DNA of 64,000 nucleotides from Gammaproteobacteria bacterium (GTDB lineage Bacteria; Pseudomonadota; Gammaproteobacteria; JAPPPA01). The translations under genes and the position numbers were made by a program. Positions 30,897 through 40,816 of the stretch are shown one piece after another; the stretch's first letter is position 1, and the number at the start of each line of letters is the position of its first letter. The notes under the pieces are model-generated. The model did no database searches. It worked only from the letters and a program-made list of their open reading frames with translations, and had not been told where the DNA came from. The stretch lies in NCBI GenBank assembly GCA_030425645.1, contig JAUHZK010000010.1, positions 38,755 through 102,754 on the forward strand. The letters are read 5' to 3'.

Positions 30897-30932
30897 AAAA
30901 AAAAGGCACCACGAGCATCGACCCGGGTGCCA
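30897..30932 (-). terminator. Intrinsic terminator after the efflux operon
   Basis: On the minus strand GGCACC pairs with GGTGCC across a 15-base loop and is followed by eight T. It lies about 65 bases after the end of the RND/OMF gene and closes that operon ahead of the WYL gene. Confidence 0.8.
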
Positions 30933-30995
30933 TTTAGAACGTCGCAGTAGCCGTCTATCAGCTGATCGCTGAGATGGCTCGCATATGCGGATGCA

Positions 30996-33900
30996 TCACA
31001 TGGCCTGTTCTAAGGCCTCAATACCGGGGCCATATTTGTTCAAGGCCTCTTCCACAGTAGACCCCATCACCACGTGGAAATGCAGCCAGTGACCAATTAC
31101 CGCAATTTTGGCGCGGCGTAAGTTCGCCAGCTGCTCATCGGCCTGTGCGGTGGCCTGGGCAATCACGGCACTAGAGGCCAAGCCGGCTTTTTGGCGCTTA
31201 CGCTGATTGTTCAAGGCCGCTTGGCTGGCAGCAACCGCTTGCTGTAATAACGCCACTTGTTCATGCGCCGTATCAAAATGCTCAGCCGCTTCTAGCAGGT
31301 CAAACCACAGGGTGCGCTCGCTTTCTAGTAGCTCTTGCTTAACCGCGGCATATTCATTGGCAATCGCTTGACGTTTAGACAGTCGAGCACCGCCTGCGGC
31401 AATTTGCCAAGATAGCTGCGCGCCTACCCACGCCTCTTCTTCCGCTTGGAAAGTTTGGCCTTCATTGCGCGTGTATTGCGCAGCCAAGCCTAGGCTTGGT
31501 AGGGCTTCTGCCCCAACCGCGGCTCGTTGTTTTTCCAGCGCTCTTATTTGTAAGCGCTGCGCACGTAAATCTTCACGCGTGTCTCGAGTATGTTCATAGG
31601 CCTCTTCCAAGCTAGGGAGATGTATCTGGTTCCATACCTGATCTACCGGCAGCACAGGTTTGCGTAATACTGGCGAGCCAATTGCGCGAGCAAAATTAGA
31701 CAAGTTAATACGCTGCTCGCTTTCCAGTTCATGTAAATGGTGCTCAATCTGCAACCACTGCACCTTGGCCATCTGCAAGTCTGCATCGGTTAAACGCCCT
31801 GTCTTAGCTAAGCTTTCGGCGTCCTTTAGCTGTAAGGCCTGTGCACTCAATGCCGCCCTAGCCGATTCCAACTGCGCCTCAAATGACAAGGCCTGCAAAA
31901 ACGCCGGCGACGACTGGGTAGTTGCCAATTCGCCTTGGCGGAAAGTAATTAGGCCTTGCGCCTGCGCCGCTAATTTAGCCGCTTGCACTCGGTAAATACC
32001 GTTGGCGGCGTCGAACAGAGTTTGTCGCAACTCCACAGTGCCGCCATAACGTTCACGTTCGGCAACATTAATGATCGTCGGTGGCGCCCCTGCAGACATT
32101 GGCGGGAACACAACATTGGACTCACGATCAGCTTTAGCGCCGTAGGCAGTCAAGCTAAGGCTCGGTAACCAGACTCGGCGAAAAGCCTCTTTAGCTTCGT
32201 GTTTGCGCGCATGCGTGCGGGCCAGTTCAGCGCGGACCGCAGGCCGCTCCGAGGCCATCCGAATAGCATCCAAAAGACTTATCGGCTGCATCTGCTCAAA
32301 ATTCTGAGCACCCTCGTAATCCACCACCGGCGCGGTATTTTGCAGTTCATCTTCAGTTAGATGGGCAACACCCAGCGCATAACTAGGCTCAGTCACCACC
32401 ATATTGGCAATCACCGCCATCGCAATCACCGCAGCCGCTCCTGCTGGTGCCGCCTTACCCGGCTTCGCTTGCTTAGGCTGCAGCAAAATTTTGCACAACG
32501 CCGGAATAACCACCAGCGTCAGCACCGTTGACGCCAATAGCCCTGAAATAATCGCCCATGCCATTGGCGGCCAAGCGGTGGCACTGGTAATGGTTAACGG
32601 ACTCAGCCCCGCCACCGTTGTAAAGGTGGTCAGAATGATCGGCCGCGTGCGGCGCGATACGGCCTCGCGAATGGCATTTCCAAGATCGCCACCTTCCTTC
32701 AGCCGCACATCAATCACGTCAATCAACACAATCGCGTTGTTAACCACAATGCCAACCAAGGCAATACAGCCCACCATGGAGTTAAAGCCAAACGGCGAGC
32801 CGGTAATCACCAAACCGGGAATCACCCCAATCATGACGAGCGGCACGGTAGCCATAATAATCAGCACGCGGCGGAAGCTATTGAATTCCAGCAACAAGAA
32901 AAACAACAGCATCATTAGTCCGATTGGTGCCGCTCCCAAGAGCGCCGAATTAGCATCACCGGAAGCGTCAGCCTCACCACCGAGCGCGGTGGTGACGTCG
33001 GGTGCGAAGGTACCGTCCGCTTGCGCTTCACTGATTTTTGGCAAGATAAAGCCCAACACCTGCTCATGGCCGTAGCCGTCTTCCAAATTGGCTGAGACCG
33101 TTGCGTAACGGGAGAAGTCACGTCGCAATATCGCGCCAGGTTGCCACTCAATCTCAATATTAGACATTTGCATCAATGGCACAGCCGGCCCGCTAGAGCC
33201 GTAAACATTGACTGACGGTAACTGTTCCACAGGGAAGTTCTCACCATCGCGCGAACGAATTTTGATCGGCACTGGGTCATCACCAGCACGATACTGACCG
33301 ATCTCAATACCTTGGGTGCGGCCTAACAAAGTAGTGGCCACATCTTGGCGAGAGTGGCCGTAACGCATTGCCACCGCATCATTAACGCCAAATTTCAGAC
33401 TAGGAACACCGACACCAAGGTCATGACGCACATCCACAGCACCGGGGGCCTGTCGCATCCATTCGTAAACCTGTTCAACCGCCGTCTCAAGGTTGGCAAT
33501 TTGTTCCGCATAAACCCGAATTTCAACCGGGGCAGTAATCGGCGGCCCTTGACCTAACTGCCTCGGCACCACCTCGGTGTCGGGCATGTTGCCAAGCGCA
33601 TACTCCCGTACCCAAGCCATCAACTCGGGTACTTGCGTATGGCTTTCCGTAATCACCACCAAACGGCCCTTGTTCGGCGAGCGCGGCAAAGTCGGCAGGT
33701 TGTAATAGAAGCGTGGACCAGTGGTGCCGACAAACGAGTAAACCGACTCAACCGGCGGCAGCAAAGACACCTCACCCTCAATCTGCGACATCCGTTCACG
33801 GGTGAGATCAAGATGCGTACCCTCCGGCAACGCCACTTCAATTAACAGCTGGTTACGGTCGGCATAAGGGAAAAACTGCTTATGCACCAATTGCATCATG

Positions 33901-35513
33901 GCCCCCGATCCCAGCACCAAAACCACCGCCGCAATCACCACAGCCCACGGTGATTGCACCGCCAGATTGCCACAGGCTTTACCGATACGCTCCCACACAC
34001 CCGGCTGTTGGCTGTTGCTTGATTTTGGATTTGCACGCAAACCCCAGCTCGCCAAAATTGGCGTGACTAATACGGCAAAGAAGTAACTAATGGTTAGCGT
34101 CAGCATCACCATCACCGGAATACCGCGCGTAAAGTCAGCAGCATTGCCGTTCGACATGAGCATCGGCACAAACGCCGCCAGCGTGGTACCGGTAGCGGTA
34201 CCTAGAGGCGCGGCTAGCTCTTTTACCGAGGTTGCCGCCGCCTGCGTCGGGCTGTCGCCGGCGTCGAGCCGGTATTGGATGTTTTCACCCATCACAATGG
34301 CGTTGTCTACCAACATACCCAGTGCCACCACCATGCCGATAACCGCCACTTGGTGTAGCACACCGCCGCCCATGCTGTAGACGGCAACGGCGGTAAAGGT
34401 TACCAATGGCACGATTGACGCCACCACCAAACCTAAGCGCAAGCCCATAAAGAAAAACAATACGCCAGCGACGATAAAGACACCGCTTAGCAACGAACCA
34501 GACAGCTCCTGCAAGCGGTTCTTAACCCGGTCTGGTTGGAAAAACATTTCATGAATTTCAAGCGGTGCAATCTCGGCACGCAACGCGGGCAATAGCTGCC
34601 GGATCGCATCGCCCTGCGCTACCGAATTCACCTTGTTCGGTATTGCCACCAAACTGATACCCACCGCGCGCTGGCTATTCCACCAAAACTCTTCGTCGGA
34701 TGGTTCTTTAGGCCCATAACGAACCTCCGCAATTGCTTCTAGCGGTAAATATTCGCCATTGCCTAACTGAATCGGCGTGCGTCGAATTTCATCGATGGAG
34801 GTAAATTCGGTATTCGGTCTCAACGTCGCTGACTTGCCAGCTACGCGCACAGAACCGCCCGGTACTAGCTCATTACGGCTTTGTAACTGCGATGCCAGCA
34901 TCTGTGGCGACATGTTCAAACGGTTGGCGTCGGCGTCACGCAACAGCACATTAAGCTGCTCCCCCGGCTCGCCAAATAAATCGATCCGGGACACACCGTC
35001 AATTTTATAAAGCCGCTGCTTCACCTTTCTGGCAGCATTCAGTAATTCAATAGGATCACCACTTCCGGTCACGGCAAAAACCACCGTGCTGGCATCCATC
35101 ACCTTGTCGTCAAGCTCCGGTTCCAACACGCCATCTGGATATTCCAGTTGCGCGGTTTTGATCGCCCGACGCACTTTGTCCCAAGCGGCATCGGTGTCGT
35201 ATACATGGTCTTTTAAGAGGATCGTCGTTAGCGCAACATTGGTACGAATACGTGACCAGGTATCTTCAATCTCCTCGATTTGCGCCAACTCTTCTTCCAA
35301 GGGCTTAACCACCAGACGCTCAATACGCGCAGGATCAGAGCCCGGAAACGGCGTAATAATGGTGCCCGCTCGATAAGGAAAAAACGGATCTTCCTGTCGA
35401 ATCATCAGGAACCAAGAAGCCACCCCCGCTAGTGACAACATAAACGCTAGCGACAGAATCATGCGTCGCTGCTCCAGCAAACGCTCTAGAAATTTTGCGC
35501 CTGCCGAACTCAT
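30996..35513 (-). CDS. RND efflux permease fused to a TolC-like outer-membrane factor
   Basis: A single open frame of 1505 residues. Residues 1 to about 1005 are a complete RND pump: TM1 at about 17-37, the TM4 proton-relay motif GMLVDNAIVMGEN with Asp near 404, two large periplasmic loops and the final TM12 VLTLVVIPALCKILL. A Lys/Pro/Gly linker follows, then a hydrophobic segment (about 1021-1040, AAAVIAMAVIANMVV) ending EPSYA-LG, which looks like a signal peptide with a cleavage site. Residues about 1045-1505 are a full-length TolC-family channel (SLLDAIRMASERPAVRAEL, WLPSLSLTAYGAKAD and long coiled-coil helices). The pump C-terminus is cytoplasmic, so the hydrophobic segment could export the channel domain. 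Drug or metal substrate unknown. It overlaps the MFP gene by four bases. Confidence 0.88.
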   Translation of the reverse strand: MSSAGAKFLERLLEQRRMILSLAFMLSLAGVASWFLMIRQEDPFFPYRAGTIITPFPGSDPARIERLVVKPLEEELAQIEEIEDTWSRIRTNVALTTILLKDHVYDTDAAWDKVRRAIKTAQLEYPDGVLEPELDDKVMDASTVVFAVTGSGDPIELLNAARKVKQRLYKIDGVSRIDLFGEPGEQLNVLLRDADANRLNMSPQMLASQLQSRNELVPGGSVRVAGKSATLRPNTEFTSIDEIRRTPIQLGNGEYLPLEAIAEVRYGPKEPSDEEFWWNSQRAVGISLVAIPNKVNSVAQGDAIRQLLPALRAEIAPLEIHEMFFQPDRVKNRLQELSGSLLSGVFIVAGVLFFFMGLRLGLVVASIVPLVTFTAVAVYSMGGGVLHQVAVIGMVVALGMLVDNAIVMGENIQYRLDAGDSPTQAAATSVKELAAPLGTATGTTLAAFVPMLMSNGNAADFTRGIPVMVMLTLTISYFFAVLVTPILASWGLRANPKSSNSQQPGVWERIGKACGNLAVQSPWAVVIAAVVLVLGSGAMMQLVHKQFFPYADRNQLLIEVALPEGTHLDLTRERMSQIEGEVSLLPPVESVYSFVGTTGPRFYYNLPTLPRSPNKGRLVVITESHTQVPELMAWVREYALGNMPDTEVVPRQLGQGPPITAPVEIRVYAEQIANLETAVEQVYEWMRQAPGAVDVRHDLGVGVPSLKFGVNDAVAMRYGHSRQDVATTLLGRTQGIEIGQYRAGDDPVPIKIRSRDGENFPVEQLPSVNVYGSSGPAVPLMQMSNIEIEWQPGAILRRDFSRYATVSANLEDGYGHEQVLGFILPKISEAQADGTFAPDVTTALGGEADASGDANSALLGAAPIGLMMLLFFLLLEFNSFRRVLIIMATVPLVMIGVIPGLVITGSPFGFNSMVGCIALVGIVVNNAIVLIDVIDVRLKEGGDLGNAIREAVSRRTRPIILTTFTTVAGLSPLTITSATAWPPMAWAIISGLLASTVLTLVVIPALCKILLQPKQAKPGKAAPAGAAAVIAMAVIANMVVTEPSYALGVAHLTEDELQNTAPVVDYEGAQNFEQMQPISLLDAIRMASERPAVRAELARTHARKHEAKEAFRRVWLPSLSLTAYGAKADRESNVVFPPMSAGAPPTIINVAERERYGGTVELRQTLFDAANGIYRVQAAKLAAQAQGLITFRQGELATTQSSPAFLQALSFEAQLESARAALSAQALQLKDAESLAKTGRLTDADLQMAKVQWLQIEHHLHELESEQRINLSNFARAIGSPVLRKPVLPVDQVWNQIHLPSLEEAYEHTRDTREDLRAQRLQIRALEKQRAAVGAEALPSLGLAAQYTRNEGQTFQAEEEAWVGAQLSWQIAAGGARLSKRQAIANEYAAVKQELLESERTLWFDLLEAAEHFDTAHEQVALLQQAVAASQAALNNQRKRQKAGLASSAVIAQATAQADEQLANLRRAKIAVIGHWLHFHVVMGSTVEEALNKYGPGIEALEQAM

Positions 35514-36598
35514 TGCAACACCTCAACCTGTTCGCCGTTAATTAAGGCTCGCTGACCGGCAATCACCACCGCTTCACCAGCTTCTAGGTCGCCCTGCACA
35601 ACCACGCTAGACCCGGCTACGGCGACAACTTTTACCGGTACTTTCACGGCTTTGTTATCAACCAGCTTGAATAAACGGGCTTTGCCGCTGCCGGGATCAA
35701 TCACGGCTTGAACCGGCACCTGCAAGCCTTCCTCAGCTTGCACGTTAAAGACTAGCTCTGCGGTTAAACCAGCACGCAGGCCCGGCGTTGCCGGCAACGC
35801 CACCACTACTGGAAACAACTGACCCACTTGACGCGCAGCCTGACCCAGCTCAGCAATCTTGCCGCTAACTTCTAAACCATCAATAAACGGAAACTGCACC
35901 GTCACCGCTTGCTGCGGGGCTAAACTGCCAACCAGGCTCTCTGGCACTTGAATTTCAACTTCTAAGGCGTTGCCACCGTTTAACTCAATTACCGGGCGGC
36001 CTGTCGGCACAAATTCACCGGCCTCGAAGTAAATACGGTCAACCGTGCCGGCAAATGGCGCATGGATTTGCGACTCTTGTTGCAACTGGGTGGCCTCGGC
36101 CAACTGCGCTTGAGCACCCGCTTTAGTTGCCTGAAGTGCACGATAGCTAGACTCAATCTGATCGAGCTCATCACGGGTTGCGGCGCCGGTCTCAAACAAG
36201 TAACGCACATGTTTAACGTCCTTCTTCACCTGCGCCAAACGCGTACCAACCTCATTTAGACGAGATTGCGCGGCATTCATTTGCGGTTCTAACTGCGGGT
36301 TATAAATGGTCGCCAGTAGTTGGCCCGCAGCCACGGTATCGCCTATTTCAACATGGCTTTTACCTAAGGTACCGCTTACCAAAAAGGTTAAGCTGGCGCG
36401 ATCAACGGCCCGAGTTACGCCCGGAAAACGCAATAGCTGGTTACGCGTACCACGACGTGCTTCGTCTACTCGCACGCGTTTGTAACTGGCGGCAGCATCT
36501 TCGTCGGCCGCCAGGCCGCTATCACTGTCGGTACTGAATTGCATGCCGAGCACAAAGCTAAGCACCATTAAACCGATTATGACTAATACCTTACGCAT
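35510..36598 (-). CDS. RND efflux periplasmic adaptor (membrane fusion protein)
   Basis: A 362-residue HlyD/AcrA-type adaptor: N-terminal signal or anchor (about 2-22), lipoyl half-motif GTLGKSHVEIGDTVAAGQLLATIYNPQ, alpha-helical hairpin (about 105-180), the second lipoyl half IHAPFAGTVDRIYFEAGEFVPTGRPV, and beta-barrel and membrane-proximal domains. No lipobox Cys is seen. It bridges the RND pump and outer-membrane channel, which here share one polypeptide. It overlaps the TetR gene upstream by eight bases. Confidence 0.92.
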   Translation of the reverse strand: MRKVLVIIGLMVLSFVLGMQFSTDSDSGLAADEDAAASYKRVRVDEARRGTRNQLLRFPGVTRAVDRASLTFLVSGTLGKSHVEIGDTVAAGQLLATIYNPQLEPQMNAAQSRLNEVGTRLAQVKKDVKHVRYLFETGAATRDELDQIESSYRALQATKAGAQAQLAEATQLQQESQIHAPFAGTVDRIYFEAGEFVPTGRPVIELNGGNALEVEIQVPESLVGSLAPQQAVTVQFPFIDGLEVSGKIAELGQAARQVGQLFPVVVALPATPGLRAGLTAELVFNVQAEEGLQVPVQAVIDPGSGKARLFKLVDNKAVKVPVKVVAVAGSSVVVQGDLEAGEAVVIAGQRALINGEQVEVLQ

Positions 36599-37271
36599 CG
36601 TGCTGCTCCTTGGTCATTGCCTGACGAGCATCGTCAGTAAGCAAACCGTTAAAGAAAATATTCAAAAAGTTGTCTATAAATAGCTGGTTTCGTTCTGGGC
36701 CTGTTTTGGGGAAGGCATCACAGGACTGCTCCATCGTGGTCTTAAATAATTCCTGCGCCTGAAACCAATACGTTGTCGCGGCGATAAAAACCGCCAACGT
36801 CAGCTCCGGGTTAAGGTCGGACCGAAACCCTCCTGCCGCCTGCGCCTCACGAATCCGTGCCGCGCCTAATGGCATTAAACGAGCTCCTACCGGGTTGGTA
36901 TCACCTTCAATCTGGGCCCAACTCATAATCCTCACCAAGCGAGGATTAGCCTCCAGGTAACGGAAATACATCTCGATTGAGTTGCGTAGCAAGCCTTCTT
37001 TAGGGCCATCTTGTTCATTCGCAGCACTGGTTAACGCGTCAATTTGCGCATTCATATATGACGAGAAAGCACGTTCTTTCACAGCCAACCACAATGCGTC
37101 TTTAGCGCCAAAGTGGTGGTGAATCAGGCTTTTAGTCACCTCTGCTTGTTGCGCAATCTCACGCACAGAAACATGCGCAAACCCATGTTCTGCAAATAGT
37201 TTTTCTGCAGCATCCAATATTTGTTCAGATGTCACTGCTGCGTCTCGTCGTTGTTTCTGCTCTGCCATCAA
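36591..37271 (-). CDS. TetR/AcrR family transcriptional regulator
   Basis: A 226-residue regulator. The N-terminal HTH (TSEQILDAAEKLFAEHGFAHVSVREIAQQAEVTKSLIHHHFGAKDALW, about 14-60) is classical TetR; the rest is the ligand-binding helical domain. As first gene of the operon with the adaptor and the pump/channel fusion it probably represses its own operon. Two dyads with TTGGCC/GGCCAA half-sites lie 40-100 bases upstream. Confidence 0.92.
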   Translation of the reverse strand: MMAEQKQRRDAAVTSEQILDAAEKLFAEHGFAHVSVREIAQQAEVTKSLIHHHFGAKDALWLAVKERAFSSYMNAQIDALTSAANEQDGPKEGLLRNSIEMYFRYLEANPRLVRIMSWAQIEGDTNPVGARLMPLGAARIREAQAAGGFRSDLNPELTLAVFIAATTYWFQAQELFKTTMEQSCDAFPKTGPERNQLFIDNFLNIFFNGLLTDDARQAMTKEQHDA

Positions 37272-37301
37272 TGGCCTCTTTGCTTACACCCAAAAGCGAC
37301 C

Positions 37302-37373
37302 ATTAACTGGCCGACCGACCAACTTTATAGCCAAAGCACCACAGCAAGTCAATCGGCCGCTTGGCCAATTAAT
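37302..37373. promoter_or_regulatory. Candidate TetR operators upstream of the efflux operon
   Basis: AATCGGCC-gctt-GGCCAATT (37351-37370) is a dyad with a single mismatch, containing the perfect palindrome TTGGCCAA. A related element TGGCCGACCGACCAA lies at 37309-37322. The ends ATTAACTGGCC (37302-37312) and GGCCAATTAAT (37363-37373) are also inverted copies with one mismatch. Their position ahead of the autoregulated tetR gene suggests two operator sites. Confidence 0.55.
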
Positions 37374-37428
37374 AGCTGACGCTAACGTCAGGAGACACAA
37401 ATGTGAGGGAACTATCTAAGAAAGCTCG

Positions 37429-38112
37429 CTAGGCCGCGAGCACCGAATCCCATTGAATGGCCGCCAAACCCTTAGCCTGCAACCATTGGTTAGCTTGCGA
37501 GAAATGCTGGCAACCCAAGAAGCCGCGATGCGCAGAAAGTGGTGACGGGTGCGGTGCTTTTAAAACGAGATGTTTTTGCTGATCAACAAAGCCGGCCTTT
37601 TTTTGGGCATAACTGCCCCAGAGCATAAACACCACATTCGGACAGCTTTCATTGATCAAATGAATAACTTTGTCGGTGAACTGCTCCCAGCCCTGCTTTT
37701 GGTGTGAAGCCGCCTGCCCTGCCGCTACCGTCAACACGGTATTGAGCATAAATACACCCTGCGCGGCCCAGCTTTCGAGATTGCCATGTGTGGGAATAGG
37801 CATACCGACATCGGCATGTAACTCTTTATAGATATTGACCAAAGACGGCGGTGTTTTTACACCGGCGGGCACGGAAAAACACAAACCATGAGCTTGCTGT
37901 GGTCCGTGGTATGGGTCTTGCCCCAGCATCACCACCTTAACTTGGTCTGGCGCACAATGGTTAAAGGCGTTGAATACCAAATCAGCTGGTGGGTACAGCG
38001 TTTTACCTGCTTGCCGCTCCTCCACCAAAAAGGCCCGCAGTTGTTGCATATAGGGCTGTTCAAACTCGGAGTGTAAAACCGCTTGCCACGGTTCGATCAG
38101 ATTCAGGGCCAT
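37429..38112 (-). CDS. ung: Uracil-DNA glycosylase
   Basis: A 227-residue family 1 UDG that removes uracil from DNA. The water-activating loop [23 protein letters not shown] (about 59-81) and the Leu-intercalation loop [17 protein letters not shown] near the C-terminus are intact. It lies 15 bases after ppk1 on the same strand and may be read with it. Confidence 0.97.
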   Translation of the reverse strand: MALNLIEPWQAVLHSEFEQPYMQQLRAFLVEERQAGKTLYPPADLVFNAFNHCAPDQVKVVMLGQDPYHGPQQAHGLCFSVPAGVKTPPSLVNIYKELHADVGMPIPTHGNLESWAAQGVFMLNTVLTVAAGQAASHQKQGWEQFTDKVIHLINESCPNVVFMLWGSYAQKKAGFVDQQKHLVLKAPHPSPLSAHRGFLGCQHFSQANQWLQAKGLAAIQWDSVLAA

Positions 38113-38127
38113 CGACTCTGTATCAAC

Positions 38128-40218
38128 CTATTCAGTTAATTGTTTCAGCAAAATTTGCTGCGCATCCTGAGCCTCAGCGTCGTCGGCCGGCGATACACGC
38201 TGATATTTACCGTCAGCTTGCAGCTCCCAAGCCGCAAAGTTGTCCTGCAAATATAAACCTAGCTCCGCCATCACTTTCTTGCGTAGCTTCTTATCCTTAA
38301 TTGGGAAGCAGGTTTCTACGCGGTGTAGCAGATTTCGTTCCATCCAATCAGCGCTGGACGCATACAGCTCTTCCTCACCATCATTTAAAAAGTAGTACAG
38401 ACGCGTGTGCTCTAAGAAGCGGCCGATCACTGAACGCAAACGAATATTGTCGGAAACACCAGGCACCGCTGGCCGCAGACTCGTCATGCCGCGGACAACC
38501 AAGTCAATCTGCACGCCCGCCTGCGAGGCTTCATACAGCGCCCGAATGACCCCCGGCTCTGTTAGCTGATTCATTTTGGCGATAATTCGCGAAGGCTTAC
38601 CCGCCCTTGCATTTTCAGCCTCCCGTGCAATTTTCTCGATGATTGAACCATGCAGAGTGAACGGCGAGTGCAACACCTCTTTAAGGTTTTTCGACTTACC
38701 CAATGAGGTCAGCTGCATAAAGATGTGGTGGATATCTTGGCCAATGCGCTTGTCGGCCGTGAATAAGCCGTAGTCGGTATAAATACGCGCAGTACGTGAG
38801 TGGTAATTGCCCGTACCAAGGTGCACATAGTGACGCAAAGCACCCGCCTCTTCGCGGCGGACTACCAAGATCATCTTGGCGTGAGTTTTATAGCCCACCA
38901 CCCCATAAACCACGTGGGCGCCGGCGGCCTGCAAGCGGTTCGCGAGTTGAATATTATCTTCTTCGTCAAAACGCGCCCGTAGCTCTACAACCACGGTGAC
39001 CTCTTTGCCAGCGCGGGCTGCTTTTACCAGCGCCGCCACAATGGCTGAATCTGAACCAGTCCGATACAGCGTTTGTTTGATAGCCAATACCTTAGGGTCT
39101 TCAGCAGCTTGCTTGAGGAATTCGACCACGGGCACAAACGAATCATAGGGGTGATGCAGCAAAATATCGCGCTTTGCTATTTCACTAAAGAGCCGACCAC
39201 CTGGCCCCAGCTTGCCCGGTAAACGAGGTGTAAAACCGCTAAATTTAAGCTCAGGCCGGTCTATTTCATCAATCACCGCCGACAGACGATTAAGGTTAAC
39301 CGGGCCGTTAACCATATAAAGGTCGACATCCGTCAAACCAAACTGCGGCAACAGAAATTGGGCAAGGTCATCGGGCGCGTCGGTCACCATTTCTAGGCGC
39401 ACCTCGTCGCCATAACGGCGGCCCGGTAGCTCGCCCTCTAAGGCGCGCAATAAGTCGTCGACCTGCTCTTCATCAACGAACAAATCGGAATTACGAGTCA
39501 CCCGAAACTGAAAACAGCCTAAAACCTCCATGCCCGGAAATAGGTCATCCACAAACGCGTGGATAACGGACGACAAAAACACAAAACAATGTTCGTCTGT
39601 AGCGACTTCTGGCGGCAGCTTAATAACGCGTGGCAGTGCTCTTGGAGCTTGCACAACGGCGTAGTCCAAGTTGCGCCCAAAGGCATCTTTGCCTTCCAGC
39701 TGCACAATAAAATTTAAGCTCTTGTTCAGAATGCGCGGAAACGGGTGCGCTGGATCTAAGCCCAGCGGACTCAACACCGGCAACAGCTGTTCCTCAAAGA
39801 AATCACGCAACCAGCTGCGTTGCGCCTCATCCCACTCACTCCGTCGCAGAAAACGAATACCTTCCTGCTGCATTTGCGGAATTAATAAGTCATTTAACAC
39901 GCGGTACTGTTCTTCAACCAAACCGTGTGCCACCGCACTAATCTCAGCCAGTAACTCACGCGGCTCTCGGTCGTCGTAGCCCAGCAGTTGCGAGCCATGC
40001 TCAAGCCGCTGCTTAAGACCAGCTACGCGAACTTCAAAAAACTCATCTAGGTTAGTACAAGAAATGCAAAGGTAACGCAGGCGCTCCAGTAGTGGCACGT
40101 TAGGCTCAATAGACTGCGCCAATACTCGCCGGTTGAACTCCAGCAAACTCAACTCACGGTTGATGTAGAGCTCCGGAGAAGATAGATCAATAGCCGTTTC
40201 GGCCGTTCCTGTAGTCAC
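38128..40218 (-). CDS. ppk1: Polyphosphate kinase 1
   Basis: A 696-residue enzyme that reversibly polymerises ATP gamma-phosphate into polyphosphate. It begins ELYINRELSLLEFNRRVLAQS (PPK N domain), has the head/middle domain SSVIHAFVDDLFPG, the autophosphorylated His in YVHLGTGNYHSRTARIYTDYGLFTA, and two PLD-like C-terminal domains. It lies 13 bases after the DUF1232 gene. Polyphosphate storage and PHB storage (phaA/phasin further on) suggest a strain adapted to feast and famine. Confidence 0.97.
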   Translation of the reverse strand: MTTGTAETAIDLSSPELYINRELSLLEFNRRVLAQSIEPNVPLLERLRYLCISCTNLDEFFEVRVAGLKQRLEHGSQLLGYDDREPRELLAEISAVAHGLVEEQYRVLNDLLIPQMQQEGIRFLRRSEWDEAQRSWLRDFFEEQLLPVLSPLGLDPAHPFPRILNKSLNFIVQLEGKDAFGRNLDYAVVQAPRALPRVIKLPPEVATDEHCFVFLSSVIHAFVDDLFPGMEVLGCFQFRVTRNSDLFVDEEQVDDLLRALEGELPGRRYGDEVRLEMVTDAPDDLAQFLLPQFGLTDVDLYMVNGPVNLNRLSAVIDEIDRPELKFSGFTPRLPGKLGPGGRLFSEIAKRDILLHHPYDSFVPVVEFLKQAAEDPKVLAIKQTLYRTGSDSAIVAALVKAARAGKEVTVVVELRARFDEEDNIQLANRLQAAGAHVVYGVVGYKTHAKMILVVRREEAGALRHYVHLGTGNYHSRTARIYTDYGLFTADKRIGQDIHHIFMQLTSLGKSKNLKEVLHSPFTLHGSIIEKIAREAENARAGKPSRIIAKMNQLTEPGVIRALYEASQAGVQIDLVVRGMTSLRPAVPGVSDNIRLRSVIGRFLEHTRLYYFLNDGEEELYASSADWMERNLLHRVETCFPIKDKKLRKKVMAELGLYLQDNFAAWELQADGKYQRVSPADDAEAQDAQQILLKQLTE

Positions 40219-40231
40219 GCCTGCTCCATAG

Positions 40232-40741
40232 TTACTTTGCTAACACTTTATCTAACACGTTTTTAAAACCAGCCGGAAAATCAGCAATCAGCTGGTCAGC
40301 CACTTCCACTATCTCAGTAATAGTCAGCAACAAATCCTTGTCGCCGGCCCAGTACTTTTCGGCTGCAGCGCGCACTTCCGGGTCTGAATCGTCTAATAAC
40401 AACTTTAGCGCCTTGGTGAGCACCACTAAGTCATCCATTTGCCCCAGCACCGGAATAATGTCCGGAATCAGGTCTACTGGCGACACCACGTAGGTTAATG
40501 CCGCCACGATAAGCGCCTTTCGTTGCACTGGCATGACAGGGTCAAACAGCATGCGAATTGCCAAATGAAACAAGTCCGGCAAGACCGCCACGTACTCGCC
40601 CAGCGCGGCCAGCGGACCACGCAGCTTTTCATGCACTGAGTTACCGCGTAACTGGCCGCGAATACGCTGACGCAGCCGGGTATAAGCGTCTTCCCACTGC
40701 TGCGGCGATTTTTGAGTCGTAGTTTCCGGCAAATTTGTCAC
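40232..40741 (-). CDS. YkvA family (DUF1232) protein
   Basis: A 169-residue protein with the DUF1232 core ALTYVVSPVDLIPDIIPVLGQMDDLVVLTKALKLLL (about 80-115), thought to form short membrane-dipping helices. Function unknown. Divergent from the GDPD gene (75-base gap) and probably in an operon with ppk1-ung. Confidence 0.8.
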   Translation of the reverse strand: MTNLPETTTQKSPQQWEDAYTRLRQRIRGQLRGNSVHEKLRGPLAALGEYVAVLPDLFHLAIRMLFDPVMPVQRKALIVAALTYVVSPVDLIPDIIPVLGQMDDLVVLTKALKLLLDDSDPEVRAAAEKYWAGDKDLLLTITEIVEVADQLIADFPAGFKNVLDKVLAK

Positions 40742-40816
40742 GCAATTAACACCAAAGCCTAATTAAGCTACGCATAATACGCCTAGCACTAACGCCCATC
40801 CATACAAGAAAACATT

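Noticed and set aside
32404..33075. A 223-codon plus-strand reading frame opposite the RND gene
   Set aside because: It is antisense to strongly conserved RND coding sequence, is rich in Ser/Thr/Ala/Ile from mirrored codons, and shows no domain or ribosome site.
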